A stretch of 64,000 bases of DNA from Actinocatenispora thailandica. Lineage in GTDB: Bacteria; Actinomycetota; Actinomycetes; Mycobacteriales; Micromonosporaceae. Made by a program: the position numbers and the translations under genes. The first letter of the stretch is position 1. The number at the start of each line of letters is the position of its first letter. Shown piece after piece: positions 1 to 8,323 of the stretch. Under the pieces are notes generated by a model. The model saw only the letters and a program-made list of their open reading frames with translations, ran no database searches and had not been told where the DNA came from. Location: contig NZ_AP023355.1 of NCBI RefSeq assembly GCF_016865425.1, positions 3,470,198-3,534,197 of the forward strand, given 5' to 3'.

Positions 1-236
1 TCCAGCGGATCGGTGGTCGGCTCGGCCGACAGCGGCCGAAAGCCGGGATTGGGGCGCCACCCCGCCAGTTCGCCGTCCGGGCCGACCGGCCAGGCGCCGA
101 GCACGGCCTCGGTCGCCGGGACGGCGTCCGCCGGCCCCGCCGCCCGGTCGGGGTCGACCAGCAACACGCACTCCGCGCCTTCCACGCCTTCCGCGCCCTC
201 CGCGCTCACCGCGCCCTCCGCGCCCTCCGCGCTCAC
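1..236 (-). CDS. T7SS-associated SseB-like protein, second copy (partial, runs off left edge)
   Basis: A GTG start at 236 overlaps the stop of the preceding gene as GTGA, so the two are probably translationally coupled. The visible 78 codons begin with a low-complexity Ser/Ala/Glu/Gly stretch. They then reproduce the core of the neighbouring gene: a hydrophobic strand ending in Val-Asp-Pro, a Trp-Pro-Val strand (neighbour: Trp-Pro-Cys), an Asn-Pro-Gly-x-Arg-Pro motif, and a Thr-Asp-Pro-Leu-Asp turn (neighbour: Thr-Asp-Pro-Val-Asp). It is therefore a diverged tandem paralogue of that gene. The family is called 'type VII secretion system-associated protein' in Streptomyces-like genomes and has an SseB-type fold. 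Its biochemical role is not established. Position directly behind a giant putative effector suggests a chaperone or immunity role, which is inference. Confidence 0.7.
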   Translation of the reverse strand, partial: MSAEGAEGAVSAEGAEGVEGAECVLLVDPDRAAGPADAVPATEAVLGAWPVGPDGELAGWRPNPGFRPLSAEPTTDPL

Positions 237-808
237 CGTCCCAGCACCCCCACCAGGGCGTCGGCCGGGACCCTGGTGGTCGCCGCGCCGGCCGGGTTGA
301 GGAGCAGATCGTGCCCGTCGGGCAGCCGGGGCACCAGCTCGCGCACCGCGCACACCACCGTGCCCAGGCCGGAGACGGCCGCCGCCTGGTCCTCGGCGGT
401 GAAGACCGGCACGACCGGGCCGCCCTCCGGATCGATCGCCCGTACCGGCTCACCCCACGCGTCGACCAGGACCGCCACCTGCGCCGCGGCCAGCGCCCCG
501 AGCAGGGCGTCCAGGTCGCCGTACTCGGTGGCGAGCCGGTAGGCCGCGGCGTCCACCGGGTCGGTCGGCTCCGGCCAACCCAGCGACCACGGCGATGGTC
601 GGTGACCGGGATTGGCCTCGAACGCACCCGGCCGACCCGCGGTGGCGCACGGCCACTGCCCGACGACCGCCCACTCGGGCACCGGGCCCGAGCCGTCCCA
701 GTACGGGTCGACCAGCCGCAGCGGCTTGTCCGGCGTCGCGGCGGCCACCAGGTCGACGGGCATCGCCACCGGTTCGTCGCCAGGACCGAGCAGGGTCACC
801 TCGCTCAT
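233..808 (-). CDS. Type VII secretion system-associated protein (SseB-like)
   Basis: This is a 191-residue cytosolic-looking protein with no signal peptide or membrane segment. ATG at 808 was chosen because the sequence becomes protein-like there (MSEVTLLGPGDEP) and because the start overlaps a TGA at 805-807 that would close the upstream giant gene after a one-base correction. Recognisable elements of the family are DPYWDG near residue 38, PEWAVVGQWP, NPGHRPSPWSLGWPEPTDPV, and an SseB-like C-terminal half with VPVFTAEDQ near residue 140. Known relatives sit in actinobacterial T7SS loci, and their function is unknown. It forms a coupled set with the giant gene upstream and its own paralogue downstream, so a dedicated effector chaperone or antitoxin is plausible but unproven. 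Confidence 0.85.
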   Translation of the reverse strand: MSEVTLLGPGDEPVAMPVDLVAAATPDKPLRLVDPYWDGSGPVPEWAVVGQWPCATAGRPGAFEANPGHRPSPWSLGWPEPTDPVDAAAYRLATEYGDLDALLGALAAAQVAVLVDAWGEPVRAIDPEGGPVVPVFTAEDQAAAVSGLGTVVCAVRELVPRLPDGHDLLLNPAGAATTRVPADALVGVLGR

Positions 809-3800
809 GTCGCGCCTCCCCCGAGCGCCGGCGCTTGTGCACGGCGTCGCGGTCGAACCCCGCGCCGACCGGCCGGCCGCGCTTGAGCAGCGTACGTCGT
901 GGCAGACCCGGGTTCGGCAGGCCCGGTCCGGTGCGATCCACCCCGTCGCCGGCCGGTACGCCGCCCGCGCCGATCGGCCCCGGCGCCTCCGTCGGCTGCT
1001 CGTCGGGCGGCGTCGCCAGCCGGGGAAACGCCATCCCGACCGCACCGTGCGCGGTGGCCAGGGGTACCCGGCCGCGACGCTGCCGGTCGGCCGAGACCAG
1101 CGCCGCACGCCGCGCCTGCCGCAGGGTGCTCACCGCCAACGCCAGCTCGTACGCGACGTCCACCTTGTGCCTGGAGCTGACGCCGGCGCGGATGCCGGCA
1201 CCGGCGAAGCGGCCGCGAATCGGCGTACTGATCGCCGGGTTGAGCTCCACCTCGGACGAGCTGCCCAGGCGCTGCTCGCGCCGCTCCCGTCGCCGCCGGT
1301 CGTCGGCCAGCTGCTGCGGGTCGCCCGGCGGCCCGGGCTCGTGCGGGTACCTCGGCATCCGGGGATCGTCGATGACGCCGCTGGTCAGGGCGTCGTTCCG
1401 GACCTCGGCGAGAGACGTACCCGAGGATCTCAGGCGCTGGAAGTACCGGCTGCGCAGGATCGTCAGGTTGATGTGGTTCTGCTTCAACCAGCTCTGATGC
1501 CGTTCGGGCGAGGAGCCGGGTACCTTCCCGATCAGCCGGGCCAGGTCGGTCACGACGGCGCCGGCCTCGAAGTCCAGCACGAACGCCCGGCTCTGCCGCT
1601 GCGGCAGCCGACCGTTCTCCGCGTCGATCTGCAACCGGGTCACGACCTCGTCCCACTCCGGCCCGGCCTGCTCGGCGCCGTCCGGCAGCACCGCCTGGTG
1701 ATGCTGTTCCAGCTCCCAGGCATGCAGTTCGTTGAGCCGCTCACCCAATGCGCTGAACTCGGACTGGCCCGGGCCGAACTCCAGCCACCACCGGTCCGGG
1801 TCCACCGGGTCGGTCAGCAGCGCCGCCGGGCCGTCGAGGAACAGGTTCGGCTCCGGCGCGTACGGCAGCAGGGGGTGCAGCCGGGCCTGTGCGTCACGTT
1901 CCCGCATGTCGCGGGCCACCTCTGCGCGTACCTCGGCCAGACCGGCCGCGTTCAGCCTCGACCCGTGCAGCCGCGCGTACTCGGCCATCAAGGCGTCGAT
2001 CTCCGCGGGCCGGTCCGGCGCCCGGTAGCCGCCCGCGAACATCAGCGGACGCTCGACGTCGTCGGAGTCCTGGTATCGCAACAGGTTCTCGAAGTGCTCG
2101 AACACGTGCGCGCCGGACGGCACCGTGCGCGAGCCGGTGTCGAAGTCCTGAACGGACAGGTAGGGGTGGTGACCGCGGGCCATCAGCGCATGCAACGCCC
2201 GCCGGGTCGGTTGACTGTGCAGCACGTTGTTGCGCATCGTGCCCGGCGCACCGAACTCGCCCTTGCTCGGTGTCCAGGCGTCCCACACCACCGCGACCGG
2301 CACCGGCAGCTGGGCAAGCTGCTGCCGGATCTCCTGCTGCTTCCCGGCGTCCGGGCCGCGGTGCGTCGGCCGGTTGAAGCCGACCACGAACGCCACCCGC
2401 CCCTGATGGGCCCGCATCCCCGCGGTGATCGCCTCGATGGTGGCGCCGAGCCGCGGGTGCGCGTCGATCGGTGCGATCAGGTTCACCACGTACCCGAGCG
2501 GCCGGTTGTCCCGCACGCTGTCGGCGACGAAGTCCTCATAGGCCCGAGGAGACAACGAGGCATCCGTGGCGTCGTCGACCAGCGTGCGGAAGGCCTCGTT
2601 GGTGTCGGTGTTCGGATCGTGCGCCAGGCTCGCCGGCGGCGGGGGCGCCTGAGTTGCCCGATGCGCCTGCGGAGCCGGGGGCGCCTGCCGTGCCTGGTGC
2701 GGCTGCGGAGCCGGGGTCGCCTGCGGCGTGTGGTGTACCGGCCGGGGCGCGGTGGCCCGCGGTGGTGCGGGCTCGGTGCGCTGGTTCCGCCCGGGGAACA
2801 GCGACTCGGCCCGACCGCCCTCGGCGGCGCCGAACAACCCGGCCCCGGGCGTGGTCGCCGGCCGTGCGACGGGCTCGGAACCGTTCGGCAGCGCAGCCTG
2901 GTAGTGGTTGCCGTTCTGCACCAGCACGAGCGCGGGCCCGGCCGGGTCGCCGAAGGAGGTACTGCCCCCGTTCGCGAACACCGTGGTGACCCGTATTCCG
3001 AGCAGCCCGACGGCCTGCTCGAAGGCCACGTCCGACGCATCGTCGTTCCACCGCCCCGGGGTGCGGATCGCCGCGGTCAGCGTCGCCGGTGTCAGGTCCG
3101 GATCGAGCGCCCGCAGGACCGGTGCATGCCCCTCGAACCAGCCGTGATCGGCGTCGAGCGCGTCCGCGATCCGGTTCCGCAGTTCGGTCGCACTCGACGA
3201 CGCGATCCGGGTCAGCCTCGGATCGGCCGCACCCGCCCGCACCGCATTCTGCGCGGCGACGATCACCGAGTTGTACCAGCAGTCGCCGTCGGCCGGCACG
3301 TCACGAACCGACAGGTCGTGCTCGGACAGATACCGCTGCTGGCCGGCGGTGATGGGTGCGCCGGCGCCCGGCGGTACCGGCCGCGGTCTCGGCGCGGACG
3401 CAACCGGACCGCTCGCCGCTTCTGCCCCGGAGCGCCGGGATGGCGACCCGGCCGCCGCCCGGGTGTCGCTGGTTCCGGCCGTGGCCGGGCGGGCGGGATC
3501 CGGGGCAGTGGTCTCGGTACTGGTGCCCTCGGCACTCGCCTCCTCGGCACTCGCCTCCTCGGCGCCGGCGACCTCCGCGCTGCTGGCCCCCGCGCTGCTG
3601 ATCTCCGCGTTGCTGATCTCCGCGCTCGTGGTCTCCGCGCCGGAGGTCTCGGTCTTCTGTTGGACGCCGGTCGCCGGCTCGGTGCCGCCCGTGGTCGTGG
3701 TGGTGGGCTGCTCGGCCGGGCGAGTGCGGGGTGTCGGCGGCTCGGCGCCCGGCTCGTCCGGGCGGAGCACCGTGTACCTGCCGTCGCCGTCGAGATGCAG

Positions 3801-4961
3801 CACCACCGGCGGCGTCTCGCCGACCGGCCCGGTACCGCCGGGTGTGAAGTCCTGGTAGCCACCGTCCACTCGCACCACCCGGATCGGGACGCCGAACTCG
3901 TCGACCGCCGCCGCGATCACCAGGTCGCCACCGGTACCGGCGCCGGGATCGACGGCGCCCCGGCGCAGCGACGAGGCGGCGAGCGCGGACCGGACGTCGG
4001 GGGCGAGGGCCGGATCGTCCGGAAGGTCGGGCAGCAACCGGGTGTCGTTGTACTCGTCCCACCGCAGCTCGTCCCACTCGACCCCGGCGCGGTGCAACTC
4101 GGCGCGGTCGAAGCGCTCGCTCGGGTCCGGTGCGGTGAAGTCCCGCAGGCGCGGATCGGAGCCGAGCCGCACCGCGAGGCGCTCCCGCAGCGCGGCCGGA
4201 TCGAGCCCGGTGTGGTCGTGCAGCGCGTAACCGAGCGCCGCGAGCTGGGAGTCGCGTGCCGGCCAGTCACCGAACTGCCGGACCGGCCGGCCGGCCGGAT
4301 CGACGAGGGCCTCGGCCACCGTCGAGTAGCGCGGCGCGGTGGGCTCGGGGTCGTGGTCGGTGGCGGTGAACTCGGCCGGTGGGTCACCGGCCCGGTCGGC
4401 CGCCGGCGTCGCGTCCCAGCTGGTCTGCGCCTCGGCGGCCCGCCGCGCCGAGACCAGCTGCGCGGCCAGGGCGGTGACCCGGGCCTGCGCGCGATCGAGT
4501 TCGCTGGCGTGCTGCGCGATGCGGGCATCGACGCCGGCCAGCTCGTCCGGTGCCGCGTGCTGCCGCTCGTGGGCGAGCGAGTCGGCCCGGCCGCGCAGTT
4601 CCTGCTGTCGCGTTGCGGCCTTGGTCCAGTGCTCGACCGCTTGATCGACCTGGTCCCAGGCCCTCGACACGGAGGGGGTGAAACTGTCCGCGGTGATCAG
4701 CCCCGCCGACAGCGCCTCCGCTTCGGACATCCACACGTCCACGGTGGAATGCACGTCGGCCACCGACGACGGAGCGCCGGGCTTCGCGCCGAGCCGCGTC
4801 GCGGTGTGTCTCCACGTCGCCGGGATCCGGATCAGCAGCGCGCGGCCGTTGTCCTCGGTCAGGTCGATCCCGGCGCTGGTGTCGTGCGCGGTCTGCGCGC
4901 CGTCGGTACGGCCGTTCGTACCCAGTGGAATCGACAGGTGGGGGGAGAAGGTCATCGGCAC
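450..4961 (-). CDS. Giant T7SS effector, segment D: OTU protease and possible GT-A-like domain
   Basis: This is the fourth open segment of the giant gene. As read, it opens at ATG 4961 and stays open to 450. The frame is already coding from about 5113 (EPGPAPDSNRPETIASD), where it joins segment C. Numbering here is from 4961. Residues 85-160 are helical. At about 530-690 lies an OTU-type cysteine protease: VPADGDCWYNS with nucleophile Cys561, and NGNHYQA with His686. At about 760-1100 is a domain with GTMRNNV and QDFDTGS (Asp939-x-Asp941), resembling the RN and DxD elements of GT-A glycosyltransferases; this is tentative. The C-terminus is basic (HKRRRSG). Residues after about 1380 overlap the next gene out of frame and are probably not real. 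Adding one G to the run at 818-822 would end the protein at 805 with an ATGA junction. Confidence 0.75.
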   Translation of the reverse strand: MPMTFSPHLSIPLGTNGRTDGAQTAHDTSAGIDLTEDNGRALLIRIPATWRHTATRLGAKPGAPSSVADVHSTVDVWMSEAEALSAGLITADSFTPSVSRAWDQVDQAVEHWTKAATRQQELRGRADSLAHERQHAAPDELAGVDARIAQHASELDRAQARVTALAAQLVSARRAAEAQTSWDATPAADRAGDPPAEFTATDHDPEPTAPRYSTVAEALVDPAGRPVRQFGDWPARDSQLAALGYALHDHTGLDPAALRERLAVRLGSDPRLRDFTAPDPSERFDRAELHRAGVEWDELRWDEYNDTRLLPDLPDDPALAPDVRSALAASSLRRGAVDPGAGTGGDLVIAAAVDEFGVPIRVVRVDGGYQDFTPGGTGPVGETPPVVLHLDGDGRYTVLRPDEPGAEPPTPRTRPAEQPTTTTTGGTEPATGVQQKTETSGAETTSAEISNAEISSAGASSAEVAGAEEASAEEASAEGTSTETTAPDPARPATAGTSDTRAAAGSPSRRSGAEAASGPVASAPRPRPVPPGAGAPITAGQQRYLSEHDLSVRDVPADGDCWYNSVIVAAQNAVRAGAADPRLTRIASSSATELRNRIADALDADHGWFEGHAPVLRALDPDLTPATLTAAIRTPGRWNDDASDVAFEQAVGLLGIRVTTVFANGGSTSFGDPAGPALVLVQNGNHYQAALPNGSEPVARPATTPGAGLFGAAEGGRAESLFPGRNQRTEPAPPRATAPRPVHHTPQATPAPQPHQARQAPPAPQAHRATQAPPPPASLAHDPNTDTNEAFRTLVDDATDASLSPRAYEDFVADSVRDNRPLGYVVNLIAPIDAHPRLGATIEAITAGMRAHQGRVAFVVGFNRPTHRGPDAGKQQEIRQQLAQLPVPVAVVWDAWTPSKGEFGAPGTMRNNVLHSQPTRRALHALMARGHHPYLSVQDFDTGSRTVPSGAHVFEHFENLLRYQDSDDVERPLMFAGGYRAPDRPAEIDALMAEYARLHGSRLNAAGLAEVRAEVARDMRERDAQARLHPLLPYAPEPNLFLDGPAALLTDPVDPDRWWLEFGPGQSEFSALGERLNELHAWELEQHHQAVLPDGAEQAGPEWDEVVTRLQIDAENGRLPQRQSRAFVLDFEAGAVVTDLARLIGKVPGSSPERHQSWLKQNHINLTILRSRYFQRLRSSGTSLAEVRNDALTSGVIDDPRMPRYPHEPGPPGDPQQLADDRRRRERREQRLGSSSEVELNPAISTPIRGRFAGAGIRAGVSSRHKVDVAYELALAVSTLRQARRAALVSADRQRRGRVPLATAHGAVGMAFPRLATPPDEQPTEAPGPIGAGGVPAGDGVDRTGPGLPNPGLPRRTLLKRGRPVGAGFDRDAVHKRRRSGEARHERGDPARSWRRTGGDARRPGGRRDAGQAAAAGRPVLGRLGPGARVGGRRAVAVRHRGSAGCVRGQSRSPTIAVVAGLAGADRPGGRRGLPARHRVRRPGRPARGAGRGAGGGPGRRVG

Positions 4962-7900
4962 CGCGCCGTCGGGCGTCGGTTCGAGGCGTTGCGAGGTCGT
5001 CTCACCGGCACCCTGCGAGGCGTCGGACCGGGTGTTGGCGTTCCGGTCGGACGCGATGGTCTCCGGCCGGTTCGAGTCCGGGGCCGGCCCCGGCTCGGAT
5101 TGCCCAGGGTGCGCCCACCGCCGACCCGCAACAGCCGCGCCCCGTCGGTGTGCAGGTACAGCTGCGTCCGCAGCTGTACCGGATGCCGACCGCGCAGCGT
5201 CACACTGAGCGCCGAGGCGTTGCTCGACAGCCCTGGCGTGTTGCCGCGCAGGACGTTCTCGCTCAACGCGTTGTCCAGCATCGCTGCGCCCGGACTGCCG
5301 GGGCCGAGCAGATCGGCCCGGGACTTCGGGTCGACCTTCGTACCGGTGTCCGGGCCGAGCGCGCGTACCGCCTGCTCCGCACCGGACCGGATCTCGGGTA
5401 CGCCGTGCACCCGTTGCGGGAACGTGTGGCCGCTGAGCCCGGTCCCCTGCGGCAGCCGCGAACTCGGATTCAACTCCACCGATGCGGCATCGGCCGGGCT
5501 GGTCGTCCCCGCAGTGCCGGTCGTCCCCGCAGTGCCGGTCGTCCCCGCAGTGCCGGTCGTCCCCGCAGTGCCGGTCGTCCCCGCAGTGCCGGTCGTCCCA
5601 GAGCGGTCATCGCCGGGCTGGCCGACGTGGGTGGCCGCCGCCGCGTCCTCCGGCTGGTCGAGCCGGGTCAGGCTCAGCGGAACGTCCTCGTGCACCTCGG
5701 TGGTCGGGCCGGTGGTACTGAAGGAGGTGCCGTCTGCCATCCGCACGGTCGCCCGCGCCCTGATCCGGTGCCGGAACCGCGCCACCGGCTCGTCCGTGCC
5801 GAGGCTCAGCTCCTGTTGCCTCGTCGTGGTCTCCGACCCGCCGTGGCCGGCGGCAGCGGTTCCGCTGGTCCCGCTGGTGCCGCCGGACACCCACGGCCTG
5901 CCGTCACCGGTGATCGCCGTGGTGATCGCGTCGGAGCCGACTCCGGCGCTGGTCGTCTGCTGCCGGGACGACTCGTCCTTGCTGCTCACCGTCAGCTTCT
6001 CGGACAGCTTCACCGCGGGCAGCAGCTCGACCAGTTCCGCGTCGGCTCCCACCGACTCCACGGACAGCGTGACGCGACCCGCGCCGAGCCGCCAGAAGCC
6101 GGAGCGGTCCATCCGCAGCGACAGTCCGTGCCGTGCCATGGTGGCGGCGAAGCCACCGACGCCGGTGTCCGACAGCGCAGCGGAGATGCGGCTCAGGTTC
6201 GCTTTCACGTCCGCGCGGACGTCGGCATCGTCCAGGCCGGGCACGCCGTTCGTCGCGGCGTCGCGCAGCAGCGAGTCGAGCAGCTCCTCGCCCTGCACCT
6301 GACCGGTGACGAACCCGCCCGAGAACGGGCCGTCGCTCGGGTCCGTGCGCCACGGCGACGTCCGGTTCGGCTCCGGACCCGTCGGGTCGCCCGGAACCGG
6401 CTGCGCCGGCTGGTCCCGGACAACGGGTTGCCGCTGCGAGTCGGAGCCTTGCTGAGGGGCCGTCCCCTGCGGGCCAGGGCGTTCCTGCGGAGCCGATCGC
6501 TGCGAGTCGGAGCGTTGCTGCGGGGCCGATCGCGGCGAGTCGGAGCGTTCCTGCGGGGCCGATCGCTGCGAGTCGGAGCGTTGCTGCGGGGCCGATCGCG
6601 GCGAGCCGGAGCGTTCCTGCGGGGCCGGCCCCTGCGGTGCCGTGGATGGGGCCGGCGTCGAAGGTTCCTGCGCTACCGGCCGGTCCGAGGGCGACGACTG
6701 CCCCGGTGCGGTGGTGGCCGCGCCGGGCGGGTCGAACAGACCGAGCTCGCGGGCGACCCGCACCGGGATCCGCACCCGTACCCCGTCGGGCACGGTGACC
6801 GACTCGCCCGCGTAGCGAGCCGAGGTACGGCCGGCCCCGACGAGCCGCCGCGCCCAGTGCTGCACCCGCGGCAGCCACCCCGTTCGGCCGGACACCGCGT
6901 GCAGGTGGTGCGTGACCGCGCCCTGCACCACGATCGTCGGCTCGGTGACCGAGCGGGTGCTCTTCGCGGTGACCGCGGCCGAGCTACCGACGGTGTTGGA
7001 CCAGCTGCGGCCCGCCGTGGCCTGGACGGCCCCCCGCTCCACCACCGGGCTGCCCTGCGCGGGTCCGAAGACGCTCAGTCCGGTACTGGCCGACAGGTCG
7101 GTCACCGTGGTCACCGGATCACCGAAGCTGGTCTCCTGCTCGGTGGCGGACTCCAACGCGTGCGTGGTCGAGATCGGTCCCACCGGTCGCAGGCTGGCCG
7201 GGTCGATCTCGCTCTCGACCACCACCCGCGCCAACCGGTCGGTGAACACCCCCTTGCCCTGCAGCCCGGACACGTCCCGGCCGCCGGTGAGCTGCCGACC
7301 CAGGTTCCCGGCGAGCTGGGACGGGGTGAACTCCTCCGCCATCGCGCTGGCCGGATGCTCGTCGGTGGTCAGCCCGGTCGCCTGCGCGAGGACCCGCGCG
7401 GCGCTGCTGGCCAGCTGGTCGGCGCCGAGCACCTGCTCCACCGCGTACGGTTCGGACAGCCAGCGCCGGTTGCCCTCGTTACCGGGACGCGGCAACGGAA
7501 GCCTGCCGTCGATCAACCGGTGCCGGGTGGGGTCGGCCGGATCGATCGACACCGGCGGGTCCGCGGCGACGGCGCTCTTCGAGACCGGGTTCGGCGCATC
7601 CGGTGGCGCGGTCATCCGCGCGGTCCCGCGGACGCTGCCGAGCTCGCGCCGCGCGCCCCGTACCGCCACCCGGTCGCCGCGCGCCGCCGCCGCACCCAGC
7701 ACCGGCAGGCTGCCCAACAACCACTGGGCGGTCTGGTGTTTCGCGCGCGCGTCGGCGCGCAGTACGACGTCGGCGGACCACTGCTGGGCGGGGCGGTTGC
7801 TGCTGCTGGTGTGTCCGGAGGCGGCCTTCGACCCGTACGAGGACGCCGCGGTCCGGGCCTTCGAGATCTTCGCCGACGCGCTGCCGGCCAGCCGTACCGG

Positions 7901-8323
7901 CCCGACCGGCGACGAGGTGCTCGCCACCAGTTCGGGGCCGAGTTCGCCCTGGTTGGTTCGCGAACTGGCACCATCGAGCTTCACCGAGCCGGCGGTGCCG
8001 TTCTTGGCCTGGAGGTGCGCGTCGGTGCCGAGGAACGTCGGCCCGGTGAGGTCACCGCGAACCATCACCGTCACCGTCGACTGGCGGAAGAATCCCGGCC
8101 GCACCAGCCGGACGGGCAACCCGTTGCCGGTGATCCGGTCCATCTGGGCCAGCAACGACGCCTCGCTCAACGCCGTCCGCAGGGTGTCCAGGTTTCGTTG
8201 CGCCAGTTGCGATCCCTCGCCGGTCGCCGGGTCGGCCAGCAGGCCCCGATACTCGCTAGCCACCGATCCGACCACCTGGTCGGCGAACCGCCGCAACGGC
8301 TGCGGCCCGGTCGTCGACGCCCC
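4952..8323 (-). CDS. Giant T7SS effector, segment C: beta-rich modules
   Basis: This is the third open segment of the giant gene. It becomes protein-like at the C run 8320-8323 (ASTTGPQPLRRFADQVV) and continues segment B after a one-base change. It is coding to about 5116, after which the frame turns into Arg/Pro-rich noise and stops at 4952. There are no catalytic motifs I recognise. It holds Ser/Thr-rich beta-type modules whose ends (VTVPDGVRVRIPVRVARELG) echo the end of a module in segment B, plus Gln/Ser/Arg repeats (33-bp units) and Gly-Thr-Ala repeats (18-bp units). It probably serves as a long scaffold or passage region between the toxin domains. It has no convincing start codon or ribosome binding site of its own. 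Confidence 0.65.
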   Translation of the reverse strand, partial: GASTTGPQPLRRFADQVVGSVASEYRGLLADPATGEGSQLAQRNLDTLRTALSEASLLAQMDRITGNGLPVRLVRPGFFRQSTVTVMVRGDLTGPTFLGTDAHLQAKNGTAGSVKLDGASSRTNQGELGPELVASTSSPVGPVRLAGSASAKISKARTAASSYGSKAASGHTSSSNRPAQQWSADVVLRADARAKHQTAQWLLGSLPVLGAAAARGDRVAVRGARRELGSVRGTARMTAPPDAPNPVSKSAVAADPPVSIDPADPTRHRLIDGRLPLPRPGNEGNRRWLSEPYAVEQVLGADQLASSAARVLAQATGLTTDEHPASAMAEEFTPSQLAGNLGRQLTGGRDVSGLQGKGVFTDRLARVVVESEIDPASLRPVGPISTTHALESATEQETSFGDPVTTVTDLSASTGLSVFGPAQGSPVVERGAVQATAGRSWSNTVGSSAAVTAKSTRSVTEPTIVVQGAVTHHLHAVSGRTGWLPRVQHWARRLVGAGRTSARYAGESVTVPDGVRVRIPVRVARELGLFDPPGAATTAPGQSSPSDRPVAQEPSTPAPSTAPQGPAPQERSGSPRSAPQQRSDSQRSAPQERSDSPRSAPQQRSDSQRSAPQERPGPQGTAPQQGSDSQRQPVVRDQPAQPVPGDPTGPEPNRTSPWRTDPSDGPFSGGFVTGQVQGEELLDSLLRDAATNGVPGLDDADVRADVKANLSRISAALSDTGVGGFAATMARHGLSLRMDRSGFWRLGAGRVTLSVESVGADAELVELLPAVKLSEKLTVSSKDESSRQQTTSAGVGSDAITTAITGDGRPWVSGGTSGTSGTAAAGHGGSETTTRQQELSLGTDEPVARFRHRIRARATVRMADGTSFSTTGPTTEVHEDVPLSLTRLDQPEDAAAATHVGQPGDDRSGTTGTAGTTGTAGTTGTAGTTGTAGTTGTAGTTSPADAASVELNPSSRLPQGTGLSGHTFPQRVHGVPEIRSGAEQAVRALGPDTGTKVDPKSRADLLGPGSPGAAMLDNALSENVLRGNTPGLSSNASALSVTLRGRHPVQLRTQLYLHTDGARLLRVGGGRTLGNPSRGRPRTRTGRRPSRPTGTPTPGPTPRRVPVRRPRNASNRRPTARCR
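5502..5591 (-). repeat. Five perfect 18-base repeats
   Basis: Five consecutive identical 18-base units plus a partial sixth encode Thr-Thr-Gly-Thr-Ala-Gly. Perfect identity points to recent expansion by slippage. Confidence 0.85.
6480..6625 (-). repeat. 33-base Gln/Arg/Ser repeats
   Basis: About four 33-base units alternate between two versions encoding SAPQQRSDSQR and SAPQERSDSPR, in segment C of the giant protein. Confidence 0.75.

Noticed and set aside
450..804. Final 118 or so residues of segment D
   Set aside because: Out-of-frame overlap with a clear SseB-like gene; low-complexity Gly/Arg sequence.
612..6302. Very long open frame on the plus strand (about 1,900 codons) opposite the giant gene
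   Set aside because: It is Arg/Pro/Gly-rich with no domain pattern. It mirrors the minus-strand coding frame and reflects the GC-rich codon bias.
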